Source: Halichoerus grypus (Eukaryota > Chordata > Mammalia > Carnivora > Phocidae). Taken from it: 64,000 nt of DNA. The position numbers and the translations under genes were made by a program. The stretch spans positions 36,776,603 through 36,840,602 of the forward strand of contig NC_135715.1 of assembly GCF_964656455.1 (NCBI RefSeq). The letters are read 5' to 3'. This document shows positions 33,941 through 44,592 of the stretch, in pieces. Each line of letters starts with the position of its first letter. The stretch's first letter is position 1. Below the pieces are notes generated by a model, which searched no databases, had not been told where the DNA came from, and saw only the letters and a program-made list of their open reading frames with translations.

Positions 33941-36900
33941 GTGGCTGATGATAAGCCATGTTGAGCATCTTTTCATGTATCTGTTGGCAATCTGTATGTC
34001 TTCTTTGTAAAAATATCTGTTCATGTCTTGTGACTGATTTTTAATCAGATTATTTGTCTTCTGGGTATTGAGTTTTATAGGTTCTTTATATACTTTGGAT
34101 ACTAACCCTTTATTCGATATGTCATTTGCAAATATCTTCTCCCATTCTATAGGTTGCCTTTCAGCTGTGTTGATTGTTTCCTTCCCTGTGCAGAAACTTT
34201 TTATTTTGATGGAGTCCCAATTATTTTTGTTTTTATTTCCCTTACCTCAGGAGACATATCTAGAGAAAAATTGCTAGGGCTGATGTTAAAGAAGTTACTG
34301 CCTGTGTTTTCTTCTAGGATTTTTTATGGTTTCAGGTCTCACATTTAGGTCTTTAATCCATTTTGAATTTATTTTTTGAATGGTGAAAGAAAGTAGTGAA
34401 GTTTCATTTTGTTGCATGTTGCTGTCCAGATTTCCCAATACCATTTGTTGAAGAGACTGTCTTTTTCCCATTGGATTTCTTTCCTGCTTTGTCAAAGATT
34501 AATTGATCAAATAGTTATGGCTCCATTTCTGGATTTCTATTCTGTCCTATTGACCTATGTGTCTATTTTGGGCCAGTACTATACTCTTTTGATTACTACA
34601 GCTTTGTAATATAACAAGTCCAGAATTGTGATTCTTCCAGCTTTGCTATTCTTTTTCAAGATTTCTTGGGCTATTTTGGGTCTTTTGTTTTTCCATACAA
34701 ATTTTAGGCTTGTTTGTGCTAACTGTGAAAAATGCTGGTGGTGTTTTGATAGAGATTGCATTGAATGTATAGATTGCCTGGTTCCCATAGACATTTCAAC
34801 AGTATTTATTTTTCCAGTCCAGGAACATGGAATGTTTTTACATTTCTTTGTGTCTTCCTCAATTTCTTTCATAAATGTTCTGTAGTTTTTAGAGTACAGA
34901 TCCTTTACCTCTTTGGTTAGGTTTATTCTGAGATGTCTTATGGTTTTTGGTGCAATTGTAAATGGGATTGATTTCTTAATTTCTTTCTTCTGTGTCATTG
35001 TTAGTGTAAAGAAATGCAAGTGATTTCTGTGCATTGATTTTATGTCCTGTCATGTTGCTGAATTGCTATATGAGTTCTAGAAATTTTGGAGTGGAGTCTT
35101 TTGAGTTTTCCTCATAGAGTACCATGTCCATCTGCAAAAAGTAATTTTTTAACTTTTTTTTTTTTTCAAATTTGAATGCCTTTTATTTCTTTTTGTTGTC
35201 TGATTGCTGAGGCTAGGACTTCTAGTATAATGTTGAACAATAATGATGAGAGTGGACATCCTTGTCATATTCCTGACCTTAGGGGAAAAGCTCTCAGTTT
35301 TTCCCCACTGAAAATGATATTCGCTGTGGGTTTTTCATAGATGGCTTTTATGATATTGAGGTGTGTTCCCTCTATCCCTACAATGTGGAGAGTTTTAATC
35401 AAGAAAGGATGCTGTACTTTGTCAAATGTTTTTTTTCTGCATCCATTGAAAGGATCATATTGTTCTTGTCTGTTCTTTTATTAATATGCATCACATTGAT
35501 TAATTTGCAAATGTTAAACCACTCTTGCAGCCCAGGAATAAATCCCACTTGATTGTGGTGAATAATCCTTTAATATACTGTTGGATCCTATTGGCTAGTA
35601 TCTTGGTGAGAATTTTGACATCCAAGTTAATCAGGGATATTCTCTGTAATTCTCCTTTTTGATGGGATCTTTGTCTGGTTTTGCAATCAAGGTAATGCTG
35701 GCCTCATAGAAAGAGTTTGGAAGTTTACCTTCCATTTCTATTTTTTGAAACAGCTTCAGAAGAATAGGTATTAGTTATTCTTTAAATGTTTGGTAAATTT
35801 CCCCTGGGAAGCGATCTGGCCCTGGACTCTTGTTTGTGGGGAGATTTTTGATTACTGCTTCAATTTCCTTGCTGGTTATGGCTCTGTTCAGGTTTTCTAT
35901 TTCTTCCTGTTTCAGTTTTGGTAGTTTATAAGTTTCCAGGAATGCATCCATTTCTTCAGATTGCCTAATTTGTTGGCATATAGTTGCTCATAATATGTTC
36001 TTAAAATTGTATTTCCTTGGCATTGGTCATGATCTCTCCTCTTTCATTCATGCTTTTATTAATTTGGGTTCTTTCTCTTTTCTTTTGGTAAGTCTGGCTA
36101 GGGGTTTATTGATTTTAATAATTCTTTCAAAGAACCGGCTTCTAGTTTCATTGTTTTGTTCTACTGTTCTGGTTTCTATTTCATTGATTTCTGCTCTAAT
36201 CTTTATTATTTCTCTTCTCCTCCTGGGTTTAGGCTTTATTTGCTGTTCTTTCTCCAGCTCCTTTAGGTGTAGGTTTAGCCTGTGTATTTAAGACTTTTCT
36301 AATTTTTTGAGAAAGGCTTGTATTGGAATGTACTTCCCTCTTAGGACTGCCTTTGCTGTATCCCAAAGGTTTTGAACAGTTGTGTTTTCATTTTCATTTG
36401 TTTCCATGAATTTTTTAATTCTTCCTTAATTTCCTGGTTAACCCATTCATTCTTTAGTAGGATACTCTTTAACCTCCAAGTGTTTGCGTTCTTTCCAAAT
36501 TTCCTCTTGTGATTGAGTTCAAGTTTCAAAGCATTGTGGTCTGAATATATGCATGGAATAATCCCAATCTTTAGGTACCAGTTGAGCCCTGATTTGTGAC
36601 CCAGTATGTGATTTATTCTGGAGAATGCTCCATGTACACTCAAGAAGAATGTATATTCTTTGCTTTAGGATGGAGTGTTGTGTTTATATCTGTGAAGTCC
36701 ACCTGGTCCAGTGTGTCATTCAAAGCCTTTGTTTCCTTGTTGATCTTCTGCTTAGATGATCTGTCCATTGCTGTGAGTGGGTTGTTGAAGTCCCCTACTA
36801 TTATTGTATTATTATCAATGTGTTTCTTTAATTTGGCTATTAATTGGTTGATATAATTGGCTGCTCCCAAGTTAGGAGCATAAATAGTTATAATTGTTAG

Positions 36901-37238
36901 ATCTTCTTGTTTGATAGACTCTTTAAGTATGATATAGGATCCCTCTTCATCCCTTACTAGAGCCTTTTTTTTAAACCTTTTTTAAGTTTAAAATCTAATT
37001 TGTCTGATATAAAGATTGCTACCCCAGCTTCCCTTTGGTGTCCATTAGCATAATAAATGGTTCTCCACCTCCTCACTTTCAATCTGGAGGTGTCTTTGGG
37101 TCCAAAATGAGTCTCTTGTAGACAGTATATGGATGGGTCTTGCTTTTTTATCCAATCTGATACCCTGTGTCTTTTGATTGGAGCATTTAGCCCATTTGCA
37201 TTCAGAGTAACTATTGAAAGATATGAATTTAGTGCCAT
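33941..37238 (-). pseudogene. L1-A ORF2 relic (endonuclease and RT)
   Basis: ORF2p enzyme remnants in several frames. The start region reads MALNSYLSIVTLNANG. The endonuclease keeps recognisable catalytic motifs: QETH, YAPN (near 36870-36885), GDFN (within 36640-36870) and SDH (within 36341-36643). A T-rich expansion near 36965-36985 breaks the frame. The RT keeps an SPGPD motif near 35815-35830, but the catalytic FADD box at 35122-35137 carries a one-base insertion. The C-terminal domain is cut off at 33941. Non-functional. Confidence 0.93.
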
Positions 37239-37309
37239 TGTATTACTTGTAAAGTTGCTGTTTCTGTATATTGCCTCTATTCCTTTTTGGTTTATGTTAT
37301 TTAATAATT

Positions 37310-38159
37310 CTTGTAGGGCTGGTTTAGTGGTCACAAATTATTTTAATTTCTGTTTGTCTTGGAAGCTCTTTATCTCTCCTTCCATTCTGAATGACAGCCT
37401 TGCTGGATAAAGTATTCTTGGCTGCATGATTTTCTAATTCAGTACCCTGAATATATCATGCCAGCCCTTTCTGGCCTGCCAGGTCTCTGTGGATAGGTTT
37501 GCTGCCAGCCTAATGTTTCTACCCCTGTAGGTTAAGAACCTCCTGCCTCAAGCTGCTTTCAGAGTTTTCTCTTTATTTCTGAAATTTGCAAGCTTCACTA
37601 TTATATGTTGGGGTGTTGATCTATTTTTGTTGATTTTGAGAGTGGTTCTCTCTAGCTCTTGGACTTGAATGCCTGTTTCCTTCCCTAGATTAGGGACATT
37701 CTCAGCTATGATTTGCTCAAATATACCTTCTGTCCTTCTCTCTCTCTTTCTTCTTCCTCAGGGACCCCAGTAATTCTAATATTGTTTCACTTTATGGTAT
37801 CACTTATTTCTCAAAGCCTCCCCTCATAGTCCATTCATTGTTTTTCTCACTTTTTCTCAGCTTCCTTCCTTTCCATCCACTTGTCTTCTATGTCACTGAC
37901 TCTCTCTTCTGCCTCATTTACCCTAGTTGTTAGAGTATCCAATTTAGACTGCATCTCTGTTAAAGCATTTTTAATTTTGGCCTGATTAGATTTTATTCCT
38001 GCACTAAGAGATTCTCTAGTGTCTTTTTATGCTTTTTCAAGCCCAGCTAGTAACTTTATGATCGTTACCCTGAATTCCAGCTCTGACATCTTCCTTAGAT
38101 CTGTGGCAGAGTATTACCTCTGGTTCTTTCTTTTGTTGTGAATTCTTCTTTCTAGGCAT
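37310..38159 (-). pseudogene. L1-A ORF1 relic
   Basis: Antisense ORF1 (RNA-binding coiled-coil protein of L1). The N-terminus reads MPRKKNSQQKKEPE from 38159; the C-terminal end reads TTKPALQEL near 37330-37305. Frame is lost about 30 codons in, and a stop directly precedes the conserved VTTKPALQ tail. The middle (37430-38030) still aligns with the coiled coil and RNA-binding region only when frames are switched. Confidence 0.88.
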
Positions 38160-39571
38160 TTTGCCCAAAGAAGAATGGATGAATGAGAGAACAAAATCAA
38201 AAATATCAACCATGACCCAAGCGAAATACACACTAGACACACTACACAAATCTAAATAGATCAGAAACCAAAAAGAGAAAAGGAAAAGAAAAGAAAAAAG
38301 GGGGTGCAGAAAGAGAATATAATTTCTCAAGTGGAATAAACAGGGTGATCCATTTGGTCCTGGGTATATTTTGGTCTGTTTGTTAGAAGACACTAAATCC
38401 CAAATTTGTAAAGAAAGCAGAACTTAAATATACAAAAAAGTAAAATTGAATACAGTGAAAGGAAGTAAAAAAGGAAGAGTATATCTATAAAATGTAAATT
38501 TAAAAAATGAAAGGTAAAAAAAAGACGTAAAAACAAAGAGTTGATAAAATAAGAAACTAGTTTAAAAGGAAAAAAGAAAAAAGCAAAGGAAAATTTTAAA
38601 CTGCAAAATAAACAAACCATGAGAAAAACCTCAAATTCTATATACTATTTTCTCCTCTTGCTGGAGTTTTGCAGTCCCATGTGTTTCATACACTTGGTGT
38701 TCCCCTGTTGTTCCAGCTGATCTTCTGGGGGAGGGGCCTGCTGCACTGATTCTCCAGTGTCTTTGCCTACATGGGGTTGCACCACCCCTTGCCAGGCGGC
38801 TGGGCTCAGTGTAAGCTGCTTCTGGTTGCTCTATGTGGTGTGTTTTCCCTGAAGTCTTTCTGTGCCTCTTTAGAGGATGAAAATAAAAATGGCTGATCAC
38901 AGTCCCTTCTCTTCAGTAAACCCCCAGGGATAAGCCATCTTCCTTTTTAAATGTGCCAAACTCTACAGACTCTTGTGGTGCATGCCCACACCAATCCTCC
39001 TGGGGGAACACAGAGGGTTGCCGTGTTTCTGCCCTTTGCAAGCCCCCACATGGTGAGTGGTCACCAGATCGTGGTTTATAGTGAACCAAGCTAAGAGCTC
39101 CATCCCAGGCTTGCTGACTGTAACTGGTTTCCCTGCTCCAATCCTTAGAAATTTGGCTGAGTCAGGAACCCCCTTTCTTTTCTGGCCCCGGGGATATTGA
39201 AACCACTGTCCAACCTAGGATTCTGCCCTCCTTCACCACCTGAGCATCTTTCAGGCAGGGATGTCTGTCACTGGAGCAGATTTCTAAAGGTTCTGATTTT
39301 GCACTCCAGGGCTATATCACTTTCTGGTAGCAGGCTTATGTAGGCTAGCTTCCCCTCACCATTATGTTCTGATATATCCCTTCAGATTCACTTCTCCATA
39401 CCTCCTACCCTGCAAGAAATGGTCAGTTTTCTATCTGTAGAGTTCCAGCAACTCTTTTCCTTCATCTCAGGTTGAATTCATAGGCATTCAGAATGATCGA
39501 ATAGTTACCTAGCTAAATTCAAGGGTCCAGATGAAACAAGGTCCCCTACTTTTCTGCCATCTTGCCTCCTG
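38160..39571 (-). promoter_or_regulatory. L1-A 5' UTR (promoter region)
   Basis: About 1.4 kb upstream of ORF1 on the minus strand. Near ORF1 is a strand-asymmetric segment (38280-38620, A-rich on plus, T-rich in sense). Upstream is a GC-richer part (38640-39570) beginning with the sense motif gcaagatggcag at about 39555-39566, resembling the YY1 site at L1 transcription starts. Promoter role is inferred from L1 biology; this copy is old and CpG-poor. Confidence 0.75.
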
Positions 39572-39800
39572 TCTACTCTGGCTTTTTTTTGATGTCCATT
39601 TCCATGATAAATATTTTTGTATCCCTGCACTTTCAATCTGCAGGTGTCTTTAGGTCTAAACTGTGTCTCTTGTAGGCAGCATATAGGTGCGTCTGGTTTT
39701 TTTAATCCATTCTGACCCCCTGTGTCTTTTGACTGGGACATTTAGTCCATTTACGTTCACAGTAATTATAGGTAGATGTGTATTTATTGCCACTTTATTA
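39572..39800 (-). pseudogene. L1-B ORF2 N-terminal fragment
   Basis: Start of the ORF2 endonuclease: sense translation includes TVNVNGLN, then CCLQETQFRPKDTCRLKVQG and YHGNGHQKKA, where the catalytic QETH has become QETQ. It ends where copy A begins. Confidence 0.88.
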
Positions 39801-39875
39801 CTTGTTTTGTGGTCGTTTCTGGAGATTTCTCTGATCCTTTCTTGTCTTTCTCTCTTTCACATTTTGTTGATTTTC

Positions 39876-40120
39876 TTTTTTTTTAATTTAAGAAGATACT
39901 ACTTGAAACACACTTTATTCACAAGGTTTCATCTCAAGCACGTGGCTTTTCCCCCTGGCCTTTTATACCCAAGTTTCAAAACACTTTTACTGTAAGGAAA
40001 GAAAGATATTACTTAAAGGATGGTTTAAGCACAGCGTAGTTTCAAGGAGGTAACCTCATGGGTTTTCCCATATGCTTCTACACATACACTTAAGAACACC
40101 TATGTCTTAATGCAAGAAAA
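39876..40120 (-). mobile_element. Probable mRNA 3'-end retrocopy in L1-B
   Basis: The L1-B inter-ORF sequence is interrupted between 'gttgattttc' (39865-39875) and 'tatatttggatttc' (about 40121). The insert, read on the minus strand, ends with AATAAA (39919-39914), about 29 nt of sequence, then a run of nine A (39884-39876). That arrangement fits an L1-mobilised, 5'-truncated mRNA 3' UTR. Source gene not recognised; no clear target-site duplication. Confidence 0.6.
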
Positions 40121-40439
40121 TATATTTGGATTTCTTTTTCTTTGTTCTTTGAATGTTTCTTAGTGGTTTTTGATATGCGGTTACCAGTAGGTTTGTATAT
40201 AACCTCCTCTGCAAATAGCAGTTTATAGTAAGACTGTTTAAGGATTGTTTAAGTTTGAACCCATTCTTTTCTTCTCTCCTCCCACAGTTTAGGTATTTGT
40301 TATTATATTTTATATCCTTTTTTTCGTGAGTTCTTTGACTCAATCACTCGAGTGATTTTTTTACAGAAATATTCATTTCTACTACTTTTGTGTTTCCTGT
40401 CTTTAGACTGTCACTTTTGGTCTCTTCTTTCCACTCAAA

Positions 40440-41035
40440 GAATCTCCTTTAATATTTCTTGCAGGGCTGGTTTAGTGGTCATGAACTCTTTTAGATTTTT
40501 TTTTTTTTTTTTGTCTGGGAAACTCTTTATCTCTCCTTGTATTCTGAATGATAGCCTTGCTGGATAGAGTATTCCTGGCTGCAGATTTTTCCCATTCAGC
40601 ACTTTGAATATTTCATGCCACTCTCTTCTGATTGCCAAGTTTCTTTTGGAAAATTTCTTGCTAGCCTTATGGGTTTTGCCCTGTAAGTTAAGAATTTCTT
40701 TGTTCTTGCTGCTTTTAAGATTTTTTTTCTTTATCACTATATTTTGCAAATTTAATTACAATATATCTTGGTGTGGGCCTGCTTTTGTTGATTTTGATGG
40801 GAGTTCTTTGTGCCTTCTGCATCTGGATGTCTGTTTCCTTCCCCAGATTAGGAAAGTTTTCAGCTATTATTTCTTCAAATAAAATTTTCGCCCCCTTTTC
40901 TCTCTCTTCTTCTTCTGGGACTCTTATGATACACATGTTATTATGTTTGATGGAGTCAGTGAGTTCCCTAAGTCTATTCTCATACTGTATAATTTTTCTT
41001 TCTATTTTTTGTTCACCTTTATTGTTTTCCATCAG
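40440..41035 (-). pseudogene. L1-B ORF1 relic lacking the N-terminus
   Basis: Central and C-terminal ORF1p remain in two frames. From 41032, MENNKGEQKIERK leads into the RRM-like core with RLRELTDSIK, NMCIIRVPEEEEREK and LFEEIIAENFPNLGKETDIQ. In a second frame follow REWHEIFKVLNGKNLQP and YPARLSF, then TTKPALQEILK near 40460. The N-terminal basic segment and coiled coil expected upstream are absent; 41050 onwards is already 5' UTR-like. Confidence 0.9.
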
Positions 41036-41049
41036 TTTGTTTTCTAGGT

Positions 41050-41992
41050 CATGCTGTTGTGTTCTGGTTTCTCTATCCTTTCAGGTCAGTGGTCTGCAGA
41101 GGTTCTCCTTGCCTGCTGTAGGCAGTGTTTGGTTCCCGACCTGAATGTGATGAGTTTTAACTAGGTGTGCTCTGGTCTGCTTGTGAAATGAGACCTGCAC
41201 CATCTCCACTGGAACCGAGTCCCTGCAAAATCTCTGGTCAGGAGACATGGTGTGGGCAGGAATTTGTGCTGGTCTTCTGGGTAAGGGGCCACTGGGACTG
41301 AGGCAAGGGTGACTGAGAGCAGTTCTACCAGAGTGCAGGAGGCTGGGGCTTGATGTAAGCAAGTTAGGCAAACAGTGTCAATGTTACGGAGTTTCCCACA
41401 GGTGGCCCTGTGTTTATGCTTAAGGGCAGGGAAGGGAAATTGTGCTGGCCAGCTCCTTTGTTCCTGGAGAGGAGTCTCTGTGAGCACTGCTTCTTGGGGA
41501 AGGCTCTGAGAGGAGAAAATAATCTCCCCAGTGTGTGCCCCAGGTGCTCTTCAGATTACTGTCTCCATGCTATCTGACCCTGAATTGCCTTCTCTCTAAG
41601 AACAATACAGTGCCCTCCAGGCTCTATCCTAGCCAAGACTGGGACCTTTAAGACTCTAGGACTTAAGCCCCACTTAGCCAGTGGCAATGGGGAAATGTTC
41701 TCCCTGTGAGTTCTCTTGTGTGCTTCTCTCTCTCTCTCCCCCCCGCTTCTCCATGACCACAGTTCCCTCCCCTCCACAGCACCCACAATCCATTTCTCCC
41801 CTAAACCACTTAAACAATGTCTCCACACTTCTTACCTTCTTCAATGTGGCCTCTTCTCTCTCCTTAGTTGTGGAATTTGTTCTGTCAGTCTTCAGTCGAT
41901 TTCTGGGGTATTTAGAATCATTTGATAGTTATATTAATGGGATGAAGCTAGCCTAGGGTCCTTCTACTCAGATGCCATCTTTTCCCCTCCTC
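41050..41992 (-). promoter_or_regulatory. L1-B 5' UTR
   Basis: GC-richer sequence upstream of the ORF1 relic. At its far end the sense strand reads aaaagatggcatctgag (about 41983-41967), again a YY1-like L1 start. The ORFs of 69-123 codons here lie in UTR sequence and are not genes. Confidence 0.75.
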
Positions 41993-42529
41993 AACCATGC
42001 TTTTGATATAGCAGTTGAGTACATTATTAAGCTGAAATCTTTGGGAAAAATATACACAAGAAGAATTTTATTGGTATTAGCCAAAAAAGATTTATATCTT
42101 CTGAATGCCAAGTATATAGATAATATAAGTGATGTTTTATCAAAAAAGTGAGTTCATTTGAACTATATTCTGGTTCAGGGAGAGTGCCAGAGATCCATAT
42201 GCTTGAATATCAGCCATGTGAATCTGACCTTTTCTTTTAAGCAGAGACTAAAAAAGCTTAGGCACCCAAATAAATGATGGGTTGACAACTATGCCATGAG
42301 ACCTCATCCTGGAATCCCCTAAAGTTGGTACTGTGTTTATGCTTTAGTATCTCTCCTTCTCTTTTTGATGTTAAAGGGATCAGAAATAATTTCAAAGAAC
42401 AACATTAAAGTGATATAAGATGTTCAGTCCAAAAATTATGAAAAATGATTTCATGAGGAAAATCAAAAGTTCTCTATTTGTAATAGAAACCATTTCAGAA
42501 CTATTAAAATATTTCTTTAGAATCAGAAT
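41993..42529. other. Unique flank of the L1 composite
   Basis: AT-rich; nothing recognised. Confidence 0.4.
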
Positions 42530-42608
42530 ATGTATATTGAATATATATATAATGAATATATATAAATATAACAGATATATATCAATATAATGAATATATA
42601 TATAAATA
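42530..42608 (+). repeat. AT-rich degenerate tandem repeat
   Basis: Units of the type atatataatgaat repeated imperfectly. Confidence 0.8.
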
Positions 42609-43000
42609 CCAGTTACAGGTAAAATCTAATTCATAAAAATATCACTGCAATGAAGACATGTAAAACATAGAAAACTTTATAGAAATATATTGTTTCACAG
42701 TTCAGAAAGAAAATTTCTTGCATAATAGGCAACTCAAAAATCACTTGTATTTTATTTTTTGGTTTTTGTATTTTAAAAACAGTAAAATTGGTTAAAGTTA
42801 TATACTTTTAGGTTGGTTGATATTTATGTTTTTTATACCTTCTTACAGATAGTATGTTTGTGATTCAGAAAATATGACTTGCTTAAAATCATAAGATATA
42901 AATTGTCATTCATTGAATTCTGAGTCTCAAATTCAACTTCTCTAAAATTTACTGCTGCTAATCATAACAAGAACCAACATTTGTAAGTTTGGGTGCTGTT
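42609..43000. other. Unique AT-rich stretch
   Basis: Nothing recognised. Confidence 0.4.
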
Positions 43001-43130
43001 TTCAATATATATATATTGAATATACATATATTTAGAATATTTATATTTAAAATTTATATAAATAAATATTTGTACATTATATTTATATAAAAATAAATTT
43101 ATATAAAAATATAGATATTAAGGTTGCTAA
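43001..43130. repeat. AT-rich tract with 20-bp perfect palindrome
   Basis: Begins with the perfect palindrome ttcaatatatatatattgaa (43001-43020) and continues as nearly GC-free AT sequence. Confidence 0.85.
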
Positions 43131-43160
43131 GAATATCTGCCTCAAATTCTATTATGTACA

Positions 43161-43238
43161 TTAAATATGTGAATATATATTTAGTATATTAAATCTGTGA
43201 ATACATATATTTAATATATTAAAACTGTGAATATGTAT
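43161..43238 (+). repeat. Minisatellite with 28-30 bp period
   Basis: Two full units (43161-43188 and 43189-43218) and a partial third (43219-43238), each starting ttaaa and containing tgtgaata followed by an AT run. Confidence 0.85.
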
Positions 43239-43287
43239 CAACGAAGTTCAAACTCTGCTGAATATCATTTAATAGACTCACCTTTGA

Positions 43288-43488
43288 GGGCGCCTGGGTG
43301 GCTCAGTTGGTTAAGCGACTGCCTTCGGCTCAGGTCATGATCCTGGAGTCCCTGGATCGAGTCCCGCATGGGGCTCCCTGCTCGGCGGGGAGTCTGCTTC
43401 GCCCTCTGACCCTATCCCCTCTCATGTGTTCTTTCTCTCTCATTCTCTCTCTCAAATAAATAAATAAAATCTTTAAAAAAAAAAAAAA
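43288..43488 (+). mobile_element. CAN-SINE, full length
   Basis: Head 'gggcgcctgggtggctcag', 'tggatcgagtcccgcatgg', CT middle, 'caaataaataaataaaatc' and A tail. Target-site duplication atagactcacctttga (43272-43287) and atagattcacctttga (43489-43504), one mismatch. Confidence 0.97.
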
Positions 43489-43504
43489 ATAGATTCACCT
43501 TTGA

Positions 43505-43783
43505 AATCTCATTTTTTAACTTGAGATCACATGTTCTCTCTACTCTACCGGATCACTAGACTCCATTCTAGTTAATTCCAGCACAAGACAGTAAGTTGCT
43601 GGTTCCTTAAAGTTTCTTGTATTAAATTTGAATTTGAATAACATCAGGTAATTAAAAATTTTTAAATTACACAAAACTCTTTGTGTAACCAAATGTCATT
43701 TTGAAATGATTCAAAAAAAAAAAGGAAACTTCTCTATGCATTCACAAACAAAAATGCTCAGCCCTTATTCATCCTTCATTGCC
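43505..43783. other. Unique stretch
   Basis: Nothing recognised. Confidence 0.4.
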
Positions 43784-43789
43784 CTCCCT

Positions 43790-44277
43790 TGTTAGGGTTA
43801 ATGTAAAGCACAAAATCAGCCATAATACCTGGCTTGCTAAAATGTAGCACGGAGGCTGCTGGGGGCAGGGAACGTTTCGGAGAAGGGTGTAGGCCTTTGG
43901 AATACCGGGCCTCCGGCGACCACTCTGCCGGAAGGAGTTGCCTTCCCCAAAGCTTTCTCAGTCCAAACAGCTGCCCTGTGATCTAAGAAATGTATGCATT
44001 GTCCCCTAGGCTATGTTTAGCAGAACTCGTAGAACACCCAGATTAGCATATTGTATCTTTCGCATAAACAGTAAGACCCCTTGTCACACATCACATGATT
44101 GAGACACAGTGATAAGGATTCGTGATTATCCGGGAGGGCCAATAAAAGTGGGAGCCAAGAAGAGCAAAGGGTCTTCATCTCTGAGCGTTGACCCCTTGCC
44201 TTCCCCTCTCTTTCACAGCAAAGTTTGGAGTCATCTTTTCATCCGTAGGTAGAAGGATGGCTGGCGAGTACAGGGAC
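43790..44277 (+). mobile_element. Probable CpG-rich solo LTR of an endogenous retrovirus
   Basis: A 488-bp block much richer in G+C and CpG (at least ten, e.g. in 'ccgggcctccggcgacc') than the AT-rich DNA around it. It starts with TG (tgttagggtt) and is flanked by ctccct at 43784-43789 and 44278-44283, a 6-bp duplication as expected for some retroviruses. A CCAAT/AATAAAAG box at 44141-44150 could be promoter or poly(A) signal. The expected terminal CA is not clear ('acaggga'), so limits and family are uncertain. No internal genes adjoin. Confidence 0.55.
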
Positions 44278-44283
44278 TCCCTT

Positions 44284-44576
44284 CCACATATTCCACAGAC
44301 CAGTGTAATCTGTTTCTCCCTCTACTATTCCATTAAAAGTGTTCTTGTTTAGGTCACTAACAATCTCTTAATCGCCAGATACAGCGATCTCCACTCAGTT
44401 TTTACCTACATGACTTCTCAAAAAGCATTTTCAGTAATGTTCACAATCTACTTTGTTAAACTCTCTTTTTTTGCTTTTTCCTTCATTTTTTCTGACGTTA
44501 AGACTGATCTTTTTCAGATTCCTTATATGGTTCCTCTTACTCCATATCCCTGATCTGCCTTCTGAACCACCTAGTC
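44284..44576. other. Unique stretch
   Basis: Nothing recognised. Confidence 0.4.
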
Positions 44577-44592
44577 AAAACTTCATTAGTTC

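Larger units (their letters stand above)
33941..39571 (-). mobile_element. L1 copy A: full 5' end, 3' end missing
   Basis: A 5.6-kb minus-strand carnivore L1. Reading leftwards: 5' UTR 39571-38160, starting with an 'aagatggc' YY1-like box at 39558-39565; ORF1 relic 38159 to about 37310; a spacer of roughly 70 bp; ORF2 relic from about 37238 to 33941. It stops inside the ORF2 C-terminal region ('gttgagcatcttttcatg'), so the Cys-rich C-terminus, 3' UTR and poly(A) are absent. No target-site duplication can be read. Many frameshifts and stops make it non-functional. Confidence 0.93.
39572..41992 (-). mobile_element. L1 copy B: 5' part only, hosts copy A
   Basis: Minus-strand L1 of a related but distinct subfamily. 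Leftwards: 5' UTR 41992-41050, ORF1 relic about 41035-40440, a spacer of roughly 450 bp once the retrocopy at 39876-40120 is removed, and about 75 codons of ORF2 endonuclease (39800-39572) that abut the 5' end of copy A. The rest of ORF2 is not found left of copy A. Likely history: A inserted into B's ORF2, then a deletion removed A's 3' end together with B's remainder. Confidence 0.88.

Noticed and set aside
36341..37334. Functional apurinic endonuclease gene
   Set aside because: The catalytic motifs belong to the L1-A ORF2 endonuclease, which is frameshifted and part of a truncated element.
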